A stretch of 64,000 nt of DNA from Thalassarchaeum sp002495735 (GCA_937911265.1 CALDRG010000103.1:1-64000), one strand, 5' to 3'. Positions 1 through 9,194 are shown, numbered from the stretch's first letter. Made by a program: numbers and translations. Notes: a model not told the origin generated them from the letters alone.

Positions 1-111
1 CGCGCTCGCCCTCGCCGCGCGCCAGGCACCCGCGCACCTCACGCGCGACCCCGGCGACGATGGACTCGAGGGGGCGAATAGACCCAGGTTCAAATCCTGG
101 CAGGCCCACCA
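1..111 (+). tRNA. tRNA gene, 3' portion only (5' end outside window), probably intron-containing
   Basis: The last 28 bases form a clear tRNA 3' end: T-stem 84-88 pairs with 96-100 around the loop TTCAAAT, followed by acceptor strand CAGGCCC (101-107), discriminator A and an encoded CCA (109-111). Bases 73-77 (GGCGA) could be the 3' anticodon stem, pairing with TCGCC at 6-10. That would leave a GC-rich stretch of about 55 bases between them as an intron at the usual archaeal site after position 37. The anticodon would then read CGC, but the acceptor has no G3-U70 pair as expected for tRNA-Ala, so the isotype is unresolved. The D-arm and 5' acceptor lie outside the window. The 3' end abuts the stop codon of the converging Nudix gene. 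Confidence 0.7.
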
Positions 112-879
112 CTATTCGATTCGCTGTATAGCTTCTATATCGAATAGTGAAACCGCATTATTGAGGGCTTCCTTACGTGTGAACCACCGGGCTTCCTCTA
201 TCTCATCGTCCTTGGGTACAATGTCCTCCGCTGGAATATCTGCATGGCATTTGTAAGTGAACGATATCCAGTTGATTCCATCCTGCTGGAATATGGCTTC
301 TTGGATGAGCGCCCCATCGTCACCCGCTAAGGGATCCCCTGATTCTCCCTTAGGGTCAGCTATCGAGATGTTGATTCCTAACTCTTCGAGCACCTCACGT
401 TCCGCACCCTTGCGAGGATGCTCCGCGTAATCGACGAAACCACCTGGAAGAGTCCAGCATCCGGTGAAGAATCCCCTAGTCACTTTGGCCATCAGTATCC
501 TGCCCTCAGAGTTGGTGATGACAACCTTACTCACTACCCTGTGCAGGGTTCGATAGACTGATTCGCGTGCCACTGGGTCGACGGCACTATCGGAAATGAC
601 AGCGTCCTTCCATGCCCAGTGCTCAGGCCATGTGATATCGGGCGTAGCGATGATTACCATGTGGTCGTGCACTCCGAGGCGAAACCTGTTGACCCTCCTC
701 TCCTTCCACTTGAGTCCCATAATTTCAGCTTCCCCAGGAGTTGGCAGCCTAATCAGGAAGTCACCACCGTCCCACTCGGTTCTGCCCTTCCTCGGAATCG
801 CGGGGCCATTTCCGTCCATGTCGACGAGAAGCAGCTTGCCGTCATGCTCGAGGTGGATGTGCTCGCACTGTCTCTCCAC
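112..879 (-). CDS. Nudix hydrolase family protein
   Basis: This 255-residue protein starts at GTG. It has a complete Nudix box at about residues 147-169, with the G-x5-E-x7-R-E-V-x-E-E-L-G-I pattern, which binds the metal and hydrolyses a nucleoside diphosphate linked to another moiety. The 110 residues before the Nudix domain are unfamiliar and may set substrate specificity, so the substrate cannot be named. The core is followed by an EARWF segment typical of Nudix C-termini. The gene runs 38 bases downstream of malate dehydrogenase on the same strand, and its stop codon touches the end of the tRNA gene on the other strand. Cytoplasmic location is inferred from the lack of a signal peptide. 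Confidence 0.85.
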   Translation of the reverse strand: MERQCEHIHLEHDGKLLLVDMDGNGPAIPRKGRTEWDGGDFLIRLPTPGEAEIMGLKWKERRVNRFRLGVHDHMVIIATPDITWPEHWAWKDAVISDSAVDPVARESVYRTLHRVVSKVVITNSEGRILMAKVTRGFFTGCWTLPGGFVDYAEHPRKGAEREVLEELGINISIADPKGESGDPLAGDDGALIQEAIFQQDGINWISFTYKCHADIPAEDIVPKDDEIEEARWFTRKEALNNAVSLFDIEAIQRIE

Positions 880-917
880 GCACGACCCACTCCCTCAGAA
901 CGAAAGAAACCAGCGGA

Positions 918-1856
918 CTAGTATCCGAGGATTCCGCTGAGTTGTTCCTTGTAGAATTCGGCTGATTCATGGAGACTCTCAAGCTCAAACTCTTCCAAAT
1001 CAAGCTCGATTATCCGTTCCACACCGTTCTTACCAAGCACTACGGGTACGCCGATGTAGATGTCATCGAGTCCGTACTGCCCGTTCAAGTAAGCGCTGCA
1101 CGGCAGGCTGCGCTTTCTGTCATTGAGGATTGACTCAGCCATTATCGCCGCCGCCGAGCCGGGCGCGTAGAAGGCGCTGCCCTTCTCAAGCAGCTTAACG
1201 ATCTCTCCACCGCCGCTTGCAGTGCGCTTGCAGATGGCATCTATGGTTTCAGCATCCATCAATTGGGTGATTGAGATGCCCGAAACGGTGGTGTACCGAG
1301 GGAGTGGCACCATTGTGTCGCCGTGACCACCGAGTACCATCGCCTGAACATCTTCGTTGGACACTCCTAGCTCTTCAGCGATGAAGTGAGTCATCCTAGC
1401 TGAATCCAGTATTCCAGCCTGTCCAACAACCCTCTCAGGAGGAAATCCAGTAACTCTCTGCATATGGTAGGTCATCAAGTCGAGTGGATTGGTAACCATG
1501 ACAATGACAGAGTCGGGCGCATGCTCTCGAATACCCGCTCCGACTTCGGCGATGATGTCGGCGTTCTTTCCGACCAGGTCCTCGCGAGACATGCCAGGCT
1601 TCCGGGGGAATCCCGAGGTCACTACGACAACATCGGCTCCAGCGATGTCCCTGTAGTCTTTGGTGCCGGTAATCTTTCCATCGTAGTTGAGTACCTGCCC
1701 TCCTTGACTCATGTCGAGGGCCTTCCCCTTGGCGAATCCTTCGTAGATATCGAGCATCACAATCTCTCCTATGTTTTTCTGAGCCAGTACGAAGGCACAG
1801 GTCGCGCCGACGTTCCCAGCTCCAATCACTGCGACTTTCCTAGCGCCTCTTGACAT
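918..1856 (-). CDS. mdh: Malate dehydrogenase (LDH/MDH superfamily)
   Basis: It interconverts malate and oxaloacetate with NAD(P). Starting at the ATG at 1856 gives 312 residues, the normal family length, and places the GAGNVG nucleotide-binding loop at residues 12-17. An aspartate at about 36 after the second beta strand favours NAD. Two arginines in the mobile loop (R85 and R91, within GFPRKPGMSRED) favour malate over lactate. The catalytic histidine is in GGHGD (about residue 178). An open extension of 40 codons upstream has no family similarity and would intrude on the divergent promoter region, so I left it out. The gene is divergent from the transhydrogenase operon, which links both to NAD(P)H balance. 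Confidence 0.92.
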   Translation of the reverse strand: MSRGARKVAVIGAGNVGATCAFVLAQKNIGEIVMLDIYEGFAKGKALDMSQGGQVLNYDGKITGTKDYRDIAGADVVVVTSGFPRKPGMSREDLVGKNADIIAEVGAGIREHAPDSVIVMVTNPLDLMTYHMQRVTGFPPERVVGQAGILDSARMTHFIAEELGVSNEDVQAMVLGGHGDTMVPLPRYTTVSGISITQLMDAETIDAICKRTASGGGEIVKLLEKGSAFYAPGSAAAIMAESILNDRKRSLPCSAYLNGQYGLDDIYIGVPVVLGKNGVERIIELDLEEFELESLHESAEFYKEQLSGILGY

Positions 1857-2042
1857 AGCATTCCTCGCTGTGAGCGTCAGCGGTCCCGGACTTAGCATTA
1901 GTGATGCTCGTATTAGCCGTCTCGTAATTCCCAGTAACCCCTCTTTAGTCGCTGAATCTTCCGGCGACGGTTTCAATAAGCGCCCTCAGGTCGAATGCCT
2001 TGGGGAGACTGAGCCTACGGCTCAAACAGCGGAAGTGACAGA
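1857..2042. promoter_or_regulatory. Divergent intergenic region between mdh and pntA
   Basis: About 186 bases separate the start codons of malate dehydrogenase (leftward) and transhydrogenase alpha (rightward). It must carry both promoters if the gene starts are right. I could not pick a convincing TATA box or operator on either strand. It contains no tRNA-like or repeat structure that I can see. Confidence 0.4.
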
Positions 2043-3203
2043 TTGATACTCGGAGTCCTGCTAGAACCCGAAGGCGAGAACAGAGTCGCCATTGTTCCCA
2101 ATTCTGTCCCTAAGCTGAGTAAGGCCGGATTTGAAGTCGTTGTCGAATCAGGCGCCGGAGCAGGTTCGAACTACTCAGATGCACAGTACGTTTCTAAAGG
2201 CGCTAAGGTAGGTCAGAGAGATGAGGCAGCAGCAGCAGATATCCTAGTGACGATTCACATGCCTGACGCCTCTGAAATGAACAGCGGCCAGATTATCGCG
2301 TGCGTGGCCGATCCGTTCCGTCATCCAGATAGGGTCCGGCTGTGTATGGACAACGAAGTTACTCTGTTGAGCATGGACATGATTCCCCGCAGATTGTCTC
2401 GAGCACAGTCGATGGATGTAAACTCCAGTCAAGACAACCTAGCAGGGTACAAGGCCGTGCTTGTGGGGGCAGATTATATCTCAAAGGTCATACCGATGAT
2501 GACTACTAGTGCGGGCACAGTCAAGCCCGCCAAGTTCGTAATCATGGGTAGTGGCGTCGCAGGTTTGCAGGCCATCGCCACAGCAAAACGCCTCGGGGCC
2601 ATCGTCTACGCCTCTGATGTCAGAAAGTCAGCAGCCGAGCAGATCGAGTCTGTCGGAGGTCGTTTCATCGAGGTCGAAGGGATGGACGATTTTGAGGACG
2701 AATCAGGATATGCCAAGCCGCTGACGCCTGAGTTCATCCAGAAGGTCAATGACACTGTTTGCGAAGTCGCCAAGGACGCTGACGTAATCGTCACGACTGC
2801 GCGTATTTTTGGCCGACCTGCTCCAATTACGGTTCCAAAAGACGCCGTGGCCTCGTTCAAGGACGGTGCAGTCATTGTGGATATGAATGCCGACGTCGGA
2901 GGTAACTGCGAACTCACCCAGCCAGGAGAAGTCGTCGTCGAGCATGGAGTCACAATAGTCGGCATAGAGAACTTGCCCGGCACCATAGCCTCCACTGCCA
3001 GCATGCTGTACTCAAATAATCTGACCAATTTCGTTTCATCTCTGATCCAGGACGGCGAACTCGTACTCAGTATGGATGACGATGTCCTAGTCGGAGCCCC
3101 GGAAGATTCGGACTTCTATGTCACTGGGATGGGAGGGGTGTTGGTCTGCTCAGGCGGCCAGATTCACGAAAAACAGTCCCGACTCGCGGAGGTGGTAAAA
3201 TGA
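2043..3203 (+). CDS. pntA: NAD(P) transhydrogenase subunit alpha, NAD(H)-binding part
   Basis: This is domain I of the proton-translocating transhydrogenase, which drives hydride transfer from NADH to NADP+ using the proton gradient. The 386-residue protein starts at TTG. It has the alanine-dehydrogenase-like fold, the RAQSMD-SSQ segment (about 120-130) that forms the mobile NAD loop, and a GSGVAGLQA dinucleotide-binding motif at about 169-177. As in many bacteria and archaea, the alpha subunit is split: this part lacks membrane helices, which are supplied by the next gene. The reading frames overlap by 4 bases (ATGA), so the two are likely translationally coupled. First gene of a three-gene operon. 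Confidence 0.93.
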   Translation: MILGVLLEPEGENRVAIVPNSVPKLSKAGFEVVVESGAGAGSNYSDAQYVSKGAKVGQRDEAAAADILVTIHMPDASEMNSGQIIACVADPFRHPDRVRLCMDNEVTLLSMDMIPRRLSRAQSMDVNSSQDNLAGYKAVLVGADYISKVIPMMTTSAGTVKPAKFVIMGSGVAGLQAIATAKRLGAIVYASDVRKSAAEQIESVGGRFIEVEGMDDFEDESGYAKPLTPEFIQKVNDTVCEVAKDADVIVTTARIFGRPAPITVPKDAVASFKDGAVIVDMNADVGGNCELTQPGEVVVEHGVTIVGIENLPGTIASTASMLYSNNLTNFVSSLIQDGELVLSMDDDVLVGAPEDSDFYVTGMGGVLVCSGGQIHEKQSRLAEVVK

Positions 3204-3520
3204 GCCTCACCGTTGCAGCACTAATCGGTAGCATAACCGTCTTCGTGCTTGCCATCTTCCTCGGGTTCGAGCTAATAAGCAAGGTTCCGTCCACTCTTCA
3301 CACTCCGTTGATGTCCGGCGCTAACGCAATCTCGGGGATAACCATAGTCGGCGCACTGATACTGTCAAACACTGCATTCAACGAAGGAGACCCAGGTACT
3401 GCTGCCTGGCTTGCCTTCGCCGCCTTGATTATGGCGTCCATTAACGTGGTTGGTGGCTTTATGGTCACTAACAAGATGCTGGAGATGATTGCTGGCAAGA
3501 GACGAAAGGGGGGCGAGTGA
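3200..3520 (+). CDS. pntA2: NAD(P) transhydrogenase subunit alpha, membrane part
   Basis: A 106-residue protein with three to four hydrophobic helices, corresponding to the C-terminal membrane part of the alpha subunit. The segment PLMSGANAISGI near residue 35 is the conserved signature of this domain. It helps form the proton channel together with the beta subunit. Its start overlaps the preceding gene by 4 bases and its stop is directly followed by the start of the beta subunit gene, so all three are clearly co-transcribed. Confidence 0.92.
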   Translation: MSLTVAALIGSITVFVLAIFLGFELISKVPSTLHTPLMSGANAISGITIVGALILSNTAFNEGDPGTAAWLAFAALIMASINVVGGFMVTNKMLEMIAGKRRKGGE

Positions 3521-4948
3521 TTGGTCAACGCCGCCGTATGGGATATCGGTTACCTTGTGGCAGCAGCACTCTTTATTCTAGGAATCAAGCAGCTCTCCAG
3601 TCCGCGAACCGCCCCACAGGGCAACAGAATGGGGGCCATGGGAATGTTCCTCGCCGTGCTTGTGACACTGGTCCGGATGTACTCTGAGGGAGTGGTGGGT
3701 TGGGAACTGATAGTAGGAGGTCTAGCCATTGGTATTCTGATTGGCGTTCTAATGGCTACAAAAGTCGAAATGACCGGTATGCCAGAGTTGGTGGCACTGT
3801 TCAACGGTTTCGGCGGCGGCGCATCCGCACTGGTCGCACTCTCAGAGGTCCTAGGCAGATTACAGGAAGGAAATGTTCCCGACGCCGGAGTCGAACTCTA
3901 CGCAGTGTGGGTGGCAATCGGTCTGTCCGGACTGGTCGGATGGGTGACTCTAACGGGATCTCTAGTAGCAATGATGAAGCTCAAGGGAGGATTTGTAATC
4001 CCCCTAAGTAAAAAGTGGGTTAGGTTTCCAACCTGGGGTCCACCGTGGCTAAATGTGGTAAAAATCCTACTATTTACAGGCTCCTTATACCTCGTCTGGT
4101 TGACTATTGGTGACCCGACTAACAAGGACTACATCTGGGGTATTGTGGGGCTGTCTAGCTTGCTGGGGATACTGTTCGTTATGCCGATTGGCGGCGCTGA
4201 TATGCCTGTAGTCGTCAGCCTCCTCAACTCTCTCTCGGGTATCGCCGCCGCCTTCACTGGATTCGTCATCGGAAACAATGTGCTCATTATCGCCGGCTCG
4301 ATGGTAGGGGCCGCTGGCCTGATTCTCACTTTCATCATGTGCAAGGCAATGAACAGGACACTGCCAGATGTCCTCTTCAAATCATTCGGAGGTTCTGGAG
4401 AGAAGGACCAGTTGACTCGTACCAAAGTGGGCAGCGATCCCGAAGAGGTCGCAATGGTTCTCGATGGTGCCCAGAAGGTCATTGTCGTCCCTGGATACGG
4501 GATGGCTGTCAGTCAGAGCCAGCATGCTGTCAAGGAGTTCGCTGACATGATGGAGGCTGAGGGATGCGAAATCTCCTACGCCATCCACCCTGTAGCTGGA
4601 AGGATGCCGGGGCACATGAACGTCCTGTTGGCCGAGGCCAGTGTTCCATACGAGCAGTTGATAGAGATGAATGACATCAATTCTGAATTCTCTGAGTGCG
4701 ACGTTGCCCTAGTAATCGGAGCGAACGACACCACTAACCCCGTCGCTCGAACAGGCGAGGGTCCTCTGGCTGGCATGCCAATCTTGAATGTCGACAAAGC
4801 GAGAGTGGTTGTAATGATCAAACGCAGCCTGTCCGTGGGCTATGCAGGTGTCGACAACGACTTGTTCTACATGGACAAGACGATGATGCTGTTCGGCGAT
4901 GGGAAGAAGATGATGAATGAGTTGAATTCCGCTCTCAAAGATCTCTAG
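3521..4948 (+). CDS. pntB: NAD(P) transhydrogenase subunit beta
   Basis: A 475-residue membrane protein with about eight N-terminal hydrophobic helices and a C-terminal NADP(H)-binding domain. The latter carries the GYGMAVSQSQHAV fingerprint and the GANDTTNPVAR segment typical of domain III. It exchanges hydride with the NAD domain of the alpha subunit while protons cross the membrane. It starts at TTG immediately after the stop of the previous gene. The full set of three subunits suggests a working NADPH-generating enzyme, useful in a heterotroph that needs NADPH for isoprenoid lipids. Confidence 0.93.
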   Translation: MVNAAVWDIGYLVAAALFILGIKQLSSPRTAPQGNRMGAMGMFLAVLVTLVRMYSEGVVGWELIVGGLAIGILIGVLMATKVEMTGMPELVALFNGFGGGASALVALSEVLGRLQEGNVPDAGVELYAVWVAIGLSGLVGWVTLTGSLVAMMKLKGGFVIPLSKKWVRFPTWGPPWLNVVKILLFTGSLYLVWLTIGDPTNKDYIWGIVGLSSLLGILFVMPIGGADMPVVVSLLNSLSGIAAAFTGFVIGNNVLIIAGSMVGAAGLILTFIMCKAMNRTLPDVLFKSFGGSGEKDQLTRTKVGSDPEEVAMVLDGAQKVIVVPGYGMAVSQSQHAVKEFADMMEAEGCEISYAIHPVAGRMPGHMNVLLAEASVPYEQLIEMNDINSEFSECDVALVIGANDTTNPVARTGEGPLAGMPILNVDKARVVVMIKRSLSVGYAGVDNDLFYMDKTMMLFGDGKKMMNELNSALKDL

Positions 4949-5024
4949 GCGTACGCATCCCAAGGGGATGCGACCGAGCAACGGTTATGAGACTCCCACT
5001 GACGAGGGCACTTCAGGTGCGGTC

Positions 5025-6077
5025 ATGCGAGGAGCGGCGACTAGGGTATCTCTGTGCCTCATACTAGTTGGTTTGCTAGCCATACCCGTCTTCGGCATGA
5101 GTGGCGGTCCTGGTGTTTCGAACAGTAATGATGATCTCACTGTGAAGTACGGCTGCACCTGCCACAACAACGGAGCCCCTTCTGACAGGGCGGTTGTCAT
5201 GATTACAGGGGTCCCAGTAATGTACGATACCGATGTAACATATCAGTTCACAATCAGGGTTGCAGACTCACTGACTCTTTCGGGAGGGGATGGCAATACT
5301 AAGGCCGGCTTTTTGCTCTCCTCCGAAGGAGTAGGTGTCTTTTCATGGTCAGAGGAACAGGAGATTCGCCAAGCCGATGGCGCCGAAGACGATATTTCGC
5401 ATTCTGAACCCGACCCAGATGGCACTTGGGAAGTCAGTTGGACTTCCCCCTCAGAAGATATCGGATCAGTTCACTTCTGGTTGGCAGGTAACTCTGTTGA
5501 TGGCGGAGGAGTACCGGATGAGATGGATCACTGGAATCTGCTGGCTTTCACAATAAACCCTCCCGGAACTATTTCCTCGGGTGACGATTCGGCGTCTCTT
5601 GAGACCAGAACCATATCTGTCGGGGACTACGACACACTGTTCGTGATTGAGGAGAATGAAGCTGAGAAGGAGGCAGAGAGGCAAGACGCACTCTCTCAAA
5701 GGGTGTATGAGCAGGGTAACCTGCTGTATTGGACCAGTCTGACCGCTCTGATAGTCGGTGCTGTGGTACAAAGAGAAGTGCTCGAACGTCGTTACGACGA
5801 GAGTCCAGAGTTCCTAGCCTCTGAGTTGGCTTACCCGCAAGCGATTAGGAGGAGCGCCCTCAGCGTCGCATCCTTCGTCATCGGAGTTCGCTGGATGGCC
5901 TCTGACACCTCAATCTCATTCCCACCATCTAGCATCGTCGAAGAGGGAACTAGGGCGGTCGACCTGACAGTATTCGCTATCGGATGCGCTTTCTTCCTCA
6001 GTGCTTGGGCTGCTTATGGCGTGTACAGAACTATTCTGGCCGCGAGGTCTGAGCCGCAGGTTAAGGACATCCTCTGA
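5025..6077 (+). CDS. Secreted, membrane-anchored protein with CxCH motif (Reeler/choice-anchor V-like)
   Basis: The chosen ATG gives a 350-residue protein beginning with a typical signal peptide (arginine, then a hydrophobic run of about 16 residues). Shortly after comes YGCTCHN, a C-x-C-H motif found at the start of Reeler or choice-anchor V-type extracellular domains. A beta-rich domain of about 150 residues follows, then an acidic helix and two hydrophobic helices, with a long loop between them. CxCH is one residue shorter than the cytochrome c haem motif CxxCH, so haem binding should not be assumed. It lies 2 bases before the TatC-like gene, suggesting a shared operon. The exact role is unknown. 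Confidence 0.6.
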   Translation: MRGAATRVSLCLILVGLLAIPVFGMSGGPGVSNSNDDLTVKYGCTCHNNGAPSDRAVVMITGVPVMYDTDVTYQFTIRVADSLTLSGGDGNTKAGFLLSSEGVGVFSWSEEQEIRQADGAEDDISHSEPDPDGTWEVSWTSPSEDIGSVHFWLAGNSVDGGGVPDEMDHWNLLAFTINPPGTISSGDDSASLETRTISVGDYDTLFVIEENEAEKEAERQDALSQRVYEQGNLLYWTSLTALIVGAVVQREVLERRYDESPEFLASELAYPQAIRRSALSVASFVIGVRWMASDTSISFPPSSIVEEGTRAVDLTVFAIGCAFFLSAWAAYGVYRTILAARSEPQVKDIL

Positions 6078-6079
6078 GT

Positions 6080-7204
6080 ATGCCGATGGAACTGCCTTCC
6101 GACCGACCTAGGCCAGTATTGGAGCACTTCTCGGAGTTGCATGGGATAATCAGGGCATCAACTACTCTTCTGGTTCTAGCAACGATTGTTTGGGCCTACG
6201 GATCAGACTCTCTGATGAGTCTCTGGTTGGATTCACTACCCTTGGGTGCTGCATCGATGAATCTCTCTGTGTACTCTCCGTTCGATTGGCTGGAAATCAG
6301 GTGGTCGATGGCGATACTGCTGTCTATACTGACAATCATGCCGTTCGCATCATTCAGACTCCAGAGATTCGCTAGCCCCGGCCTATTGCCTAGAGAACGA
6401 TCGTGGCTCACTCTTATTCTAGGTATCAGCACTATCCTAATCCCTATGATAATCATCATCTGTTGGGTCTACTTTCTACCGCTGCTGATAGAGACCTCGC
6501 AGTCTGTAGATCATCTCGAGGGAGTGGGTAGCAGGTATGACGCGAGCGCGCTTTTCAGACTCACAATAGGCCTCTCTTGGATCATAATGTGCGCAATGCT
6601 CGCCACAGTCACACTGTCGATGGCCCGACTGCTCGGTTTGGTCGAACGCGGAGAGACCAGATTCAGGATAAGATTACTGTTGATTTTCGGGGGGTTGCTC
6701 GTCCTCACACTGCCTTCGGAATATGAGGGACTGAGGCTGTTGATAGCCGTGGCAGCAATGCTGGCCGCCGATAGGTTATCCAGCACCCTGCCTCATGCCA
6801 CTCTAGGTAGAAGATCCTTCGAGTTAGCAGACTTCGTTTCCGAGAATGGGTCCGTGACCAGATTAGCCCTTCTAGACTGCAGTTGCGAGGGCGCATGTCC
6901 ACGATTCCCCTCAGCCACGATTCCTTCTGGCGTTGCCTCTCCGGGGTGCACTGCACTTTGCCTCGATATCTCCGAACAGGCTGCCGTTACTGAACTGGTG
7001 TTGAACCAGAGAATCACTAAACTCATAATTGGCGGTTGTGATTCCACTCCGTTACCCGGGCATCTGAAGGCCACTCTCGACTCCCTCGGCTGTGAGTACA
7101 GCGGTTTGGGTTGGCTCGACAACCCTAAATCATCAGATGAGTCTTGGAGAACAGCATCCCTCCACGATTCGACTTCGCAGACGACCGGTTCTGCATTGGA
7201 TTGA
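6080..7204 (+). CDS. tatC: TatC-like translocase with cysteine-rich C-terminal extension
   Basis: TatC is the receptor of the twin-arginine system that exports folded proteins. The first 235 residues fit TatC: an N-terminal HFSEL near 16-20, SPFDWLEIRWSM at 66-77 (family SPxExF followed by a helix), FASPGLLPRERSW at 97-109 (the family FxxPGLxxxERR signature) and about six hydrophobic helices. The remaining 135 residues are unusual: a soluble domain with cysteines at 267, 269, 273, 290, 294, 320 and 338, which could bind metal or iron-sulphur. Family TatC proteins are normally about 250 residues. No tatA was seen nearby. Neighbours on both sides are exported proteins. Confidence 0.75.
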   Translation: MPMELPSDRPRPVLEHFSELHGIIRASTTLLVLATIVWAYGSDSLMSLWLDSLPLGAASMNLSVYSPFDWLEIRWSMAILLSILTIMPFASFRLQRFASPGLLPRERSWLTLILGISTILIPMIIIICWVYFLPLLIETSQSVDHLEGVGSRYDASALFRLTIGLSWIIMCAMLATVTLSMARLLGLVERGETRFRIRLLLIFGGLLVLTLPSEYEGLRLLIAVAAMLAADRLSSTLPHATLGRRSFELADFVSENGSVTRLALLDCSCEGACPRFPSATIPSGVASPGCTALCLDISEQAAVTELVLNQRITKLIIGGCDSTPLPGHLKATLDSLGCEYSGLGWLDNPKSSDESWRTASLHDSTSQTTGSALD

Positions 7205-7229
7205 AAGAGTGACTCATGGACGTAAGTCC

Positions 7230-9194
7230 ATGAACGCCGCCCGGGTAGTACTTGCTGCGGCAATACTTCTGATGGGCGTTTGGGCCAATCTCAACTCCGA
7301 TGTCATAGATAGGTGGGTGGATGACGGAATAGCCGTTCAGAATGACGAACCCGTTTTTCTGGTAGGCCTACAGGAAGAGGAGGAATGGTTGATTGTAAGA
7401 GTTCAATTCCCCGGTAAGCCGTTCTCACAGAGCAAGGCCAATTCAATGCTGGGAGGGGCCGGCTCTGCAGCAAGTTACATCGAACAGATGAGTGGATCTG
7501 ATTCTTCTCTCGTAATCACCGAGGCCTCTGAGATATGGACATCCCCTCATCCAGAGGGGCACTGGGGTGCAGATTCTACTGATGAGCGAGACATAGGAGT
7601 CACATCTCTAATCGAGGAATCTGTAGAGGCTCTACTTGTTGGGATGGACCTGTCGAGGTGGGATTTCGATAGCGATGGTACAGTAGACCGGTTGCTTATT
7701 CTCCATTCTGGTGGGGCTCAGGAGTCAGGAAGTGGGGCCAATGCGATTTGGAGTCATATGTCATGGCTCGACGAGCCCTTAGAAATCGGGGACTGGTCTG
7801 TGAGTCACTACACCATTGCCTCTCTGGATTCTGGAATAGGAACCGTGGTTCACGAAATGCTCCATCAGATGGGTGCACACGACCTCTACGATGTGCACAG
7901 CGACCTCCCTTCCTCAAGTTGGAATGGCTTGGGCGACTGGGACATCATGGCAAGTGGGAACTGGAACGGTAATGGAGCCGTGCCATCGATGCCGGGAGCT
8001 GCGACACTCGATTTAATCGGAGCCAAACGCTCTACTGTAGTGGATGGTGACATTGGAGGAAGTTTCGTGTTGGGTCCGATATCAGATGGCGGTATCGGTT
8101 TGGCTATCGAAATAGCACCAGGAGAAACCATATGGATTACCCTAAGGGCCGATTCCGGATTCGACTCGGCACTACCTGGTCACGGCATCATCGTCGAGCA
8201 TTCGGATGACAACAATGGTAATGCGCCCGATAACCTTGTCAACACAGATCCTGAAAATGCCTGGGTCAAGATCATCGAAGCGGACGGCGATGACGCCCTG
8301 CAGAGGTCGAGGGACTCTGGGTCTGCCGGAGACGCCTTTTCGGCGGGAGATGAATTCGGTGCTGAGGGGTTAATGATACGAGATAATCGCGGCAGGCTCG
8401 TCACGTGGTCTGCTACAGTAGTTACAATATCCTCAGAGTCCGCAACTGTAGAGATAGAGCCCAAGGGTGAATCATCAGTGGAAGTGCTGACTCCGAGAGG
8501 CCCTATTCAGTTCATTTCAGGTGAATTGACCTATGCAAGAATCACCGCTTCACAGGCTTGCACCTTGGAAGTATCTCTTTCAACGTCACAGAGCGAGGGT
8601 CAGGTGCAATCTGAGTATATCGATATCCCAGTCGGAACGTACGACATAGAAATACTCGGCAATCCGAGCAGTGCCAGTGATTCAGGAAGTGTGCGTGGCA
8701 CCATTGGGTGCGAGGGCGAGATCAAGACGAATATTGATCTGGATTGGTTCCTCATAGGTCACAGATTGTCCATTGAGGAATTGTACGTCGTCGTAGCATG
8801 GGAATCTTCCTCTTCAGTAGAACTCATGCCAGAGTATGAGGGTGAGGAAGAGCGAACATATTCCATCGCAGTTGAGGGCGCGGCTGCTAGGATTGCTACT
8901 ACCTCAACTCCGATTTCCCTTTTTCCCGGCGACTCCATCATACTGGATATAGAACCAGATGGGCTGCTGGAACCTGGCATGATAGCAAGAGGTAATCTGG
9001 TATTGTCGGACAGTCACGGTTCTGAGTTGAGAATACCATTGCTACTAGAGGCCGAATCTCCATTCTCAGGTGACAGTTGGATCGCTTGGTTGGCAGAACC
9101 ATCTAACGGATTGCTAGTGATTTGCGTGCTGCTGGCGATATCAATAATCTCCGGCGGACGAAATCAACTGCAACTGCCTCCGGAATCTGTCTAA
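7230..9194 (+). CDS. Secreted M6-family-like metalloprotease, C-terminally membrane-anchored
   Basis: The ATG at 7230 gives 654 residues with an N-terminal hydrophobic export helix (residues 4-20). The zinc site is VHEMLHQMGAHDLYD, an HExxHxxGxxD motif as in M6 (immune inhibitor A-like) peptidases. The following GLGDWDIMASGNWNG segment matches the family Met-turn region (DxMxxG). An acidic DFDSDGTVD loop before it could bind calcium. The C-terminal half is beta-rich, ending in a hydrophobic helix of about 18 residues and a short basic tail, so the enzyme is probably displayed on the cell surface. A role in degrading external protein fits the peptide-degrading gene set here. An upstream in-frame extension overlaps the TatC-like gene and was rejected. 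Confidence 0.8.
   Translation: MNAARVVLAAAILLMGVWANLNSDVIDRWVDDGIAVQNDEPVFLVGLQEEEEWLIVRVQFPGKPFSQSKANSMLGGAGSAASYIEQMSGSDSSLVITEASEIWTSPHPEGHWGADSTDERDIGVTSLIEESVEALLVGMDLSRWDFDSDGTVDRLLILHSGGAQESGSGANAIWSHMSWLDEPLEIGDWSVSHYTIASLDSGIGTVVHEMLHQMGAHDLYDVHSDLPSSSWNGLGDWDIMASGNWNGNGAVPSMPGAATLDLIGAKRSTVVDGDIGGSFVLGPISDGGIGLAIEIAPGETIWITLRADSGFDSALPGHGIIVEHSDDNNGNAPDNLVNTDPENAWVKIIEADGDDALQRSRDSGSAGDAFSAGDEFGAEGLMIRDNRGRLVTWSATVVTISSESATVEIEPKGESSVEVLTPRGPIQFISGELTYARITASQACTLEVSLSTSQSEGQVQSEYIDIPVGTYDIEILGNPSSASDSGSVRGTIGCEGEIKTNIDLDWFLIGHRLSIEELYVVVAWESSSSVELMPEYEGEEERTYSIAVEGAAARIATTSTPISLFPGDSIILDIEPDGLLEPGMIARGNLVLSDSHGSELRIPLLLEAESPFSGDSWIAWLAEPSNGLLVICVLLAISIISGGRNQLQLPPESV

Noticed and set aside
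5140..5170. CTCH motif as a cytochrome c haem site
   Set aside because: The haem motif is CxxCH. CTCH has one residue less, so haem attachment is not supported.
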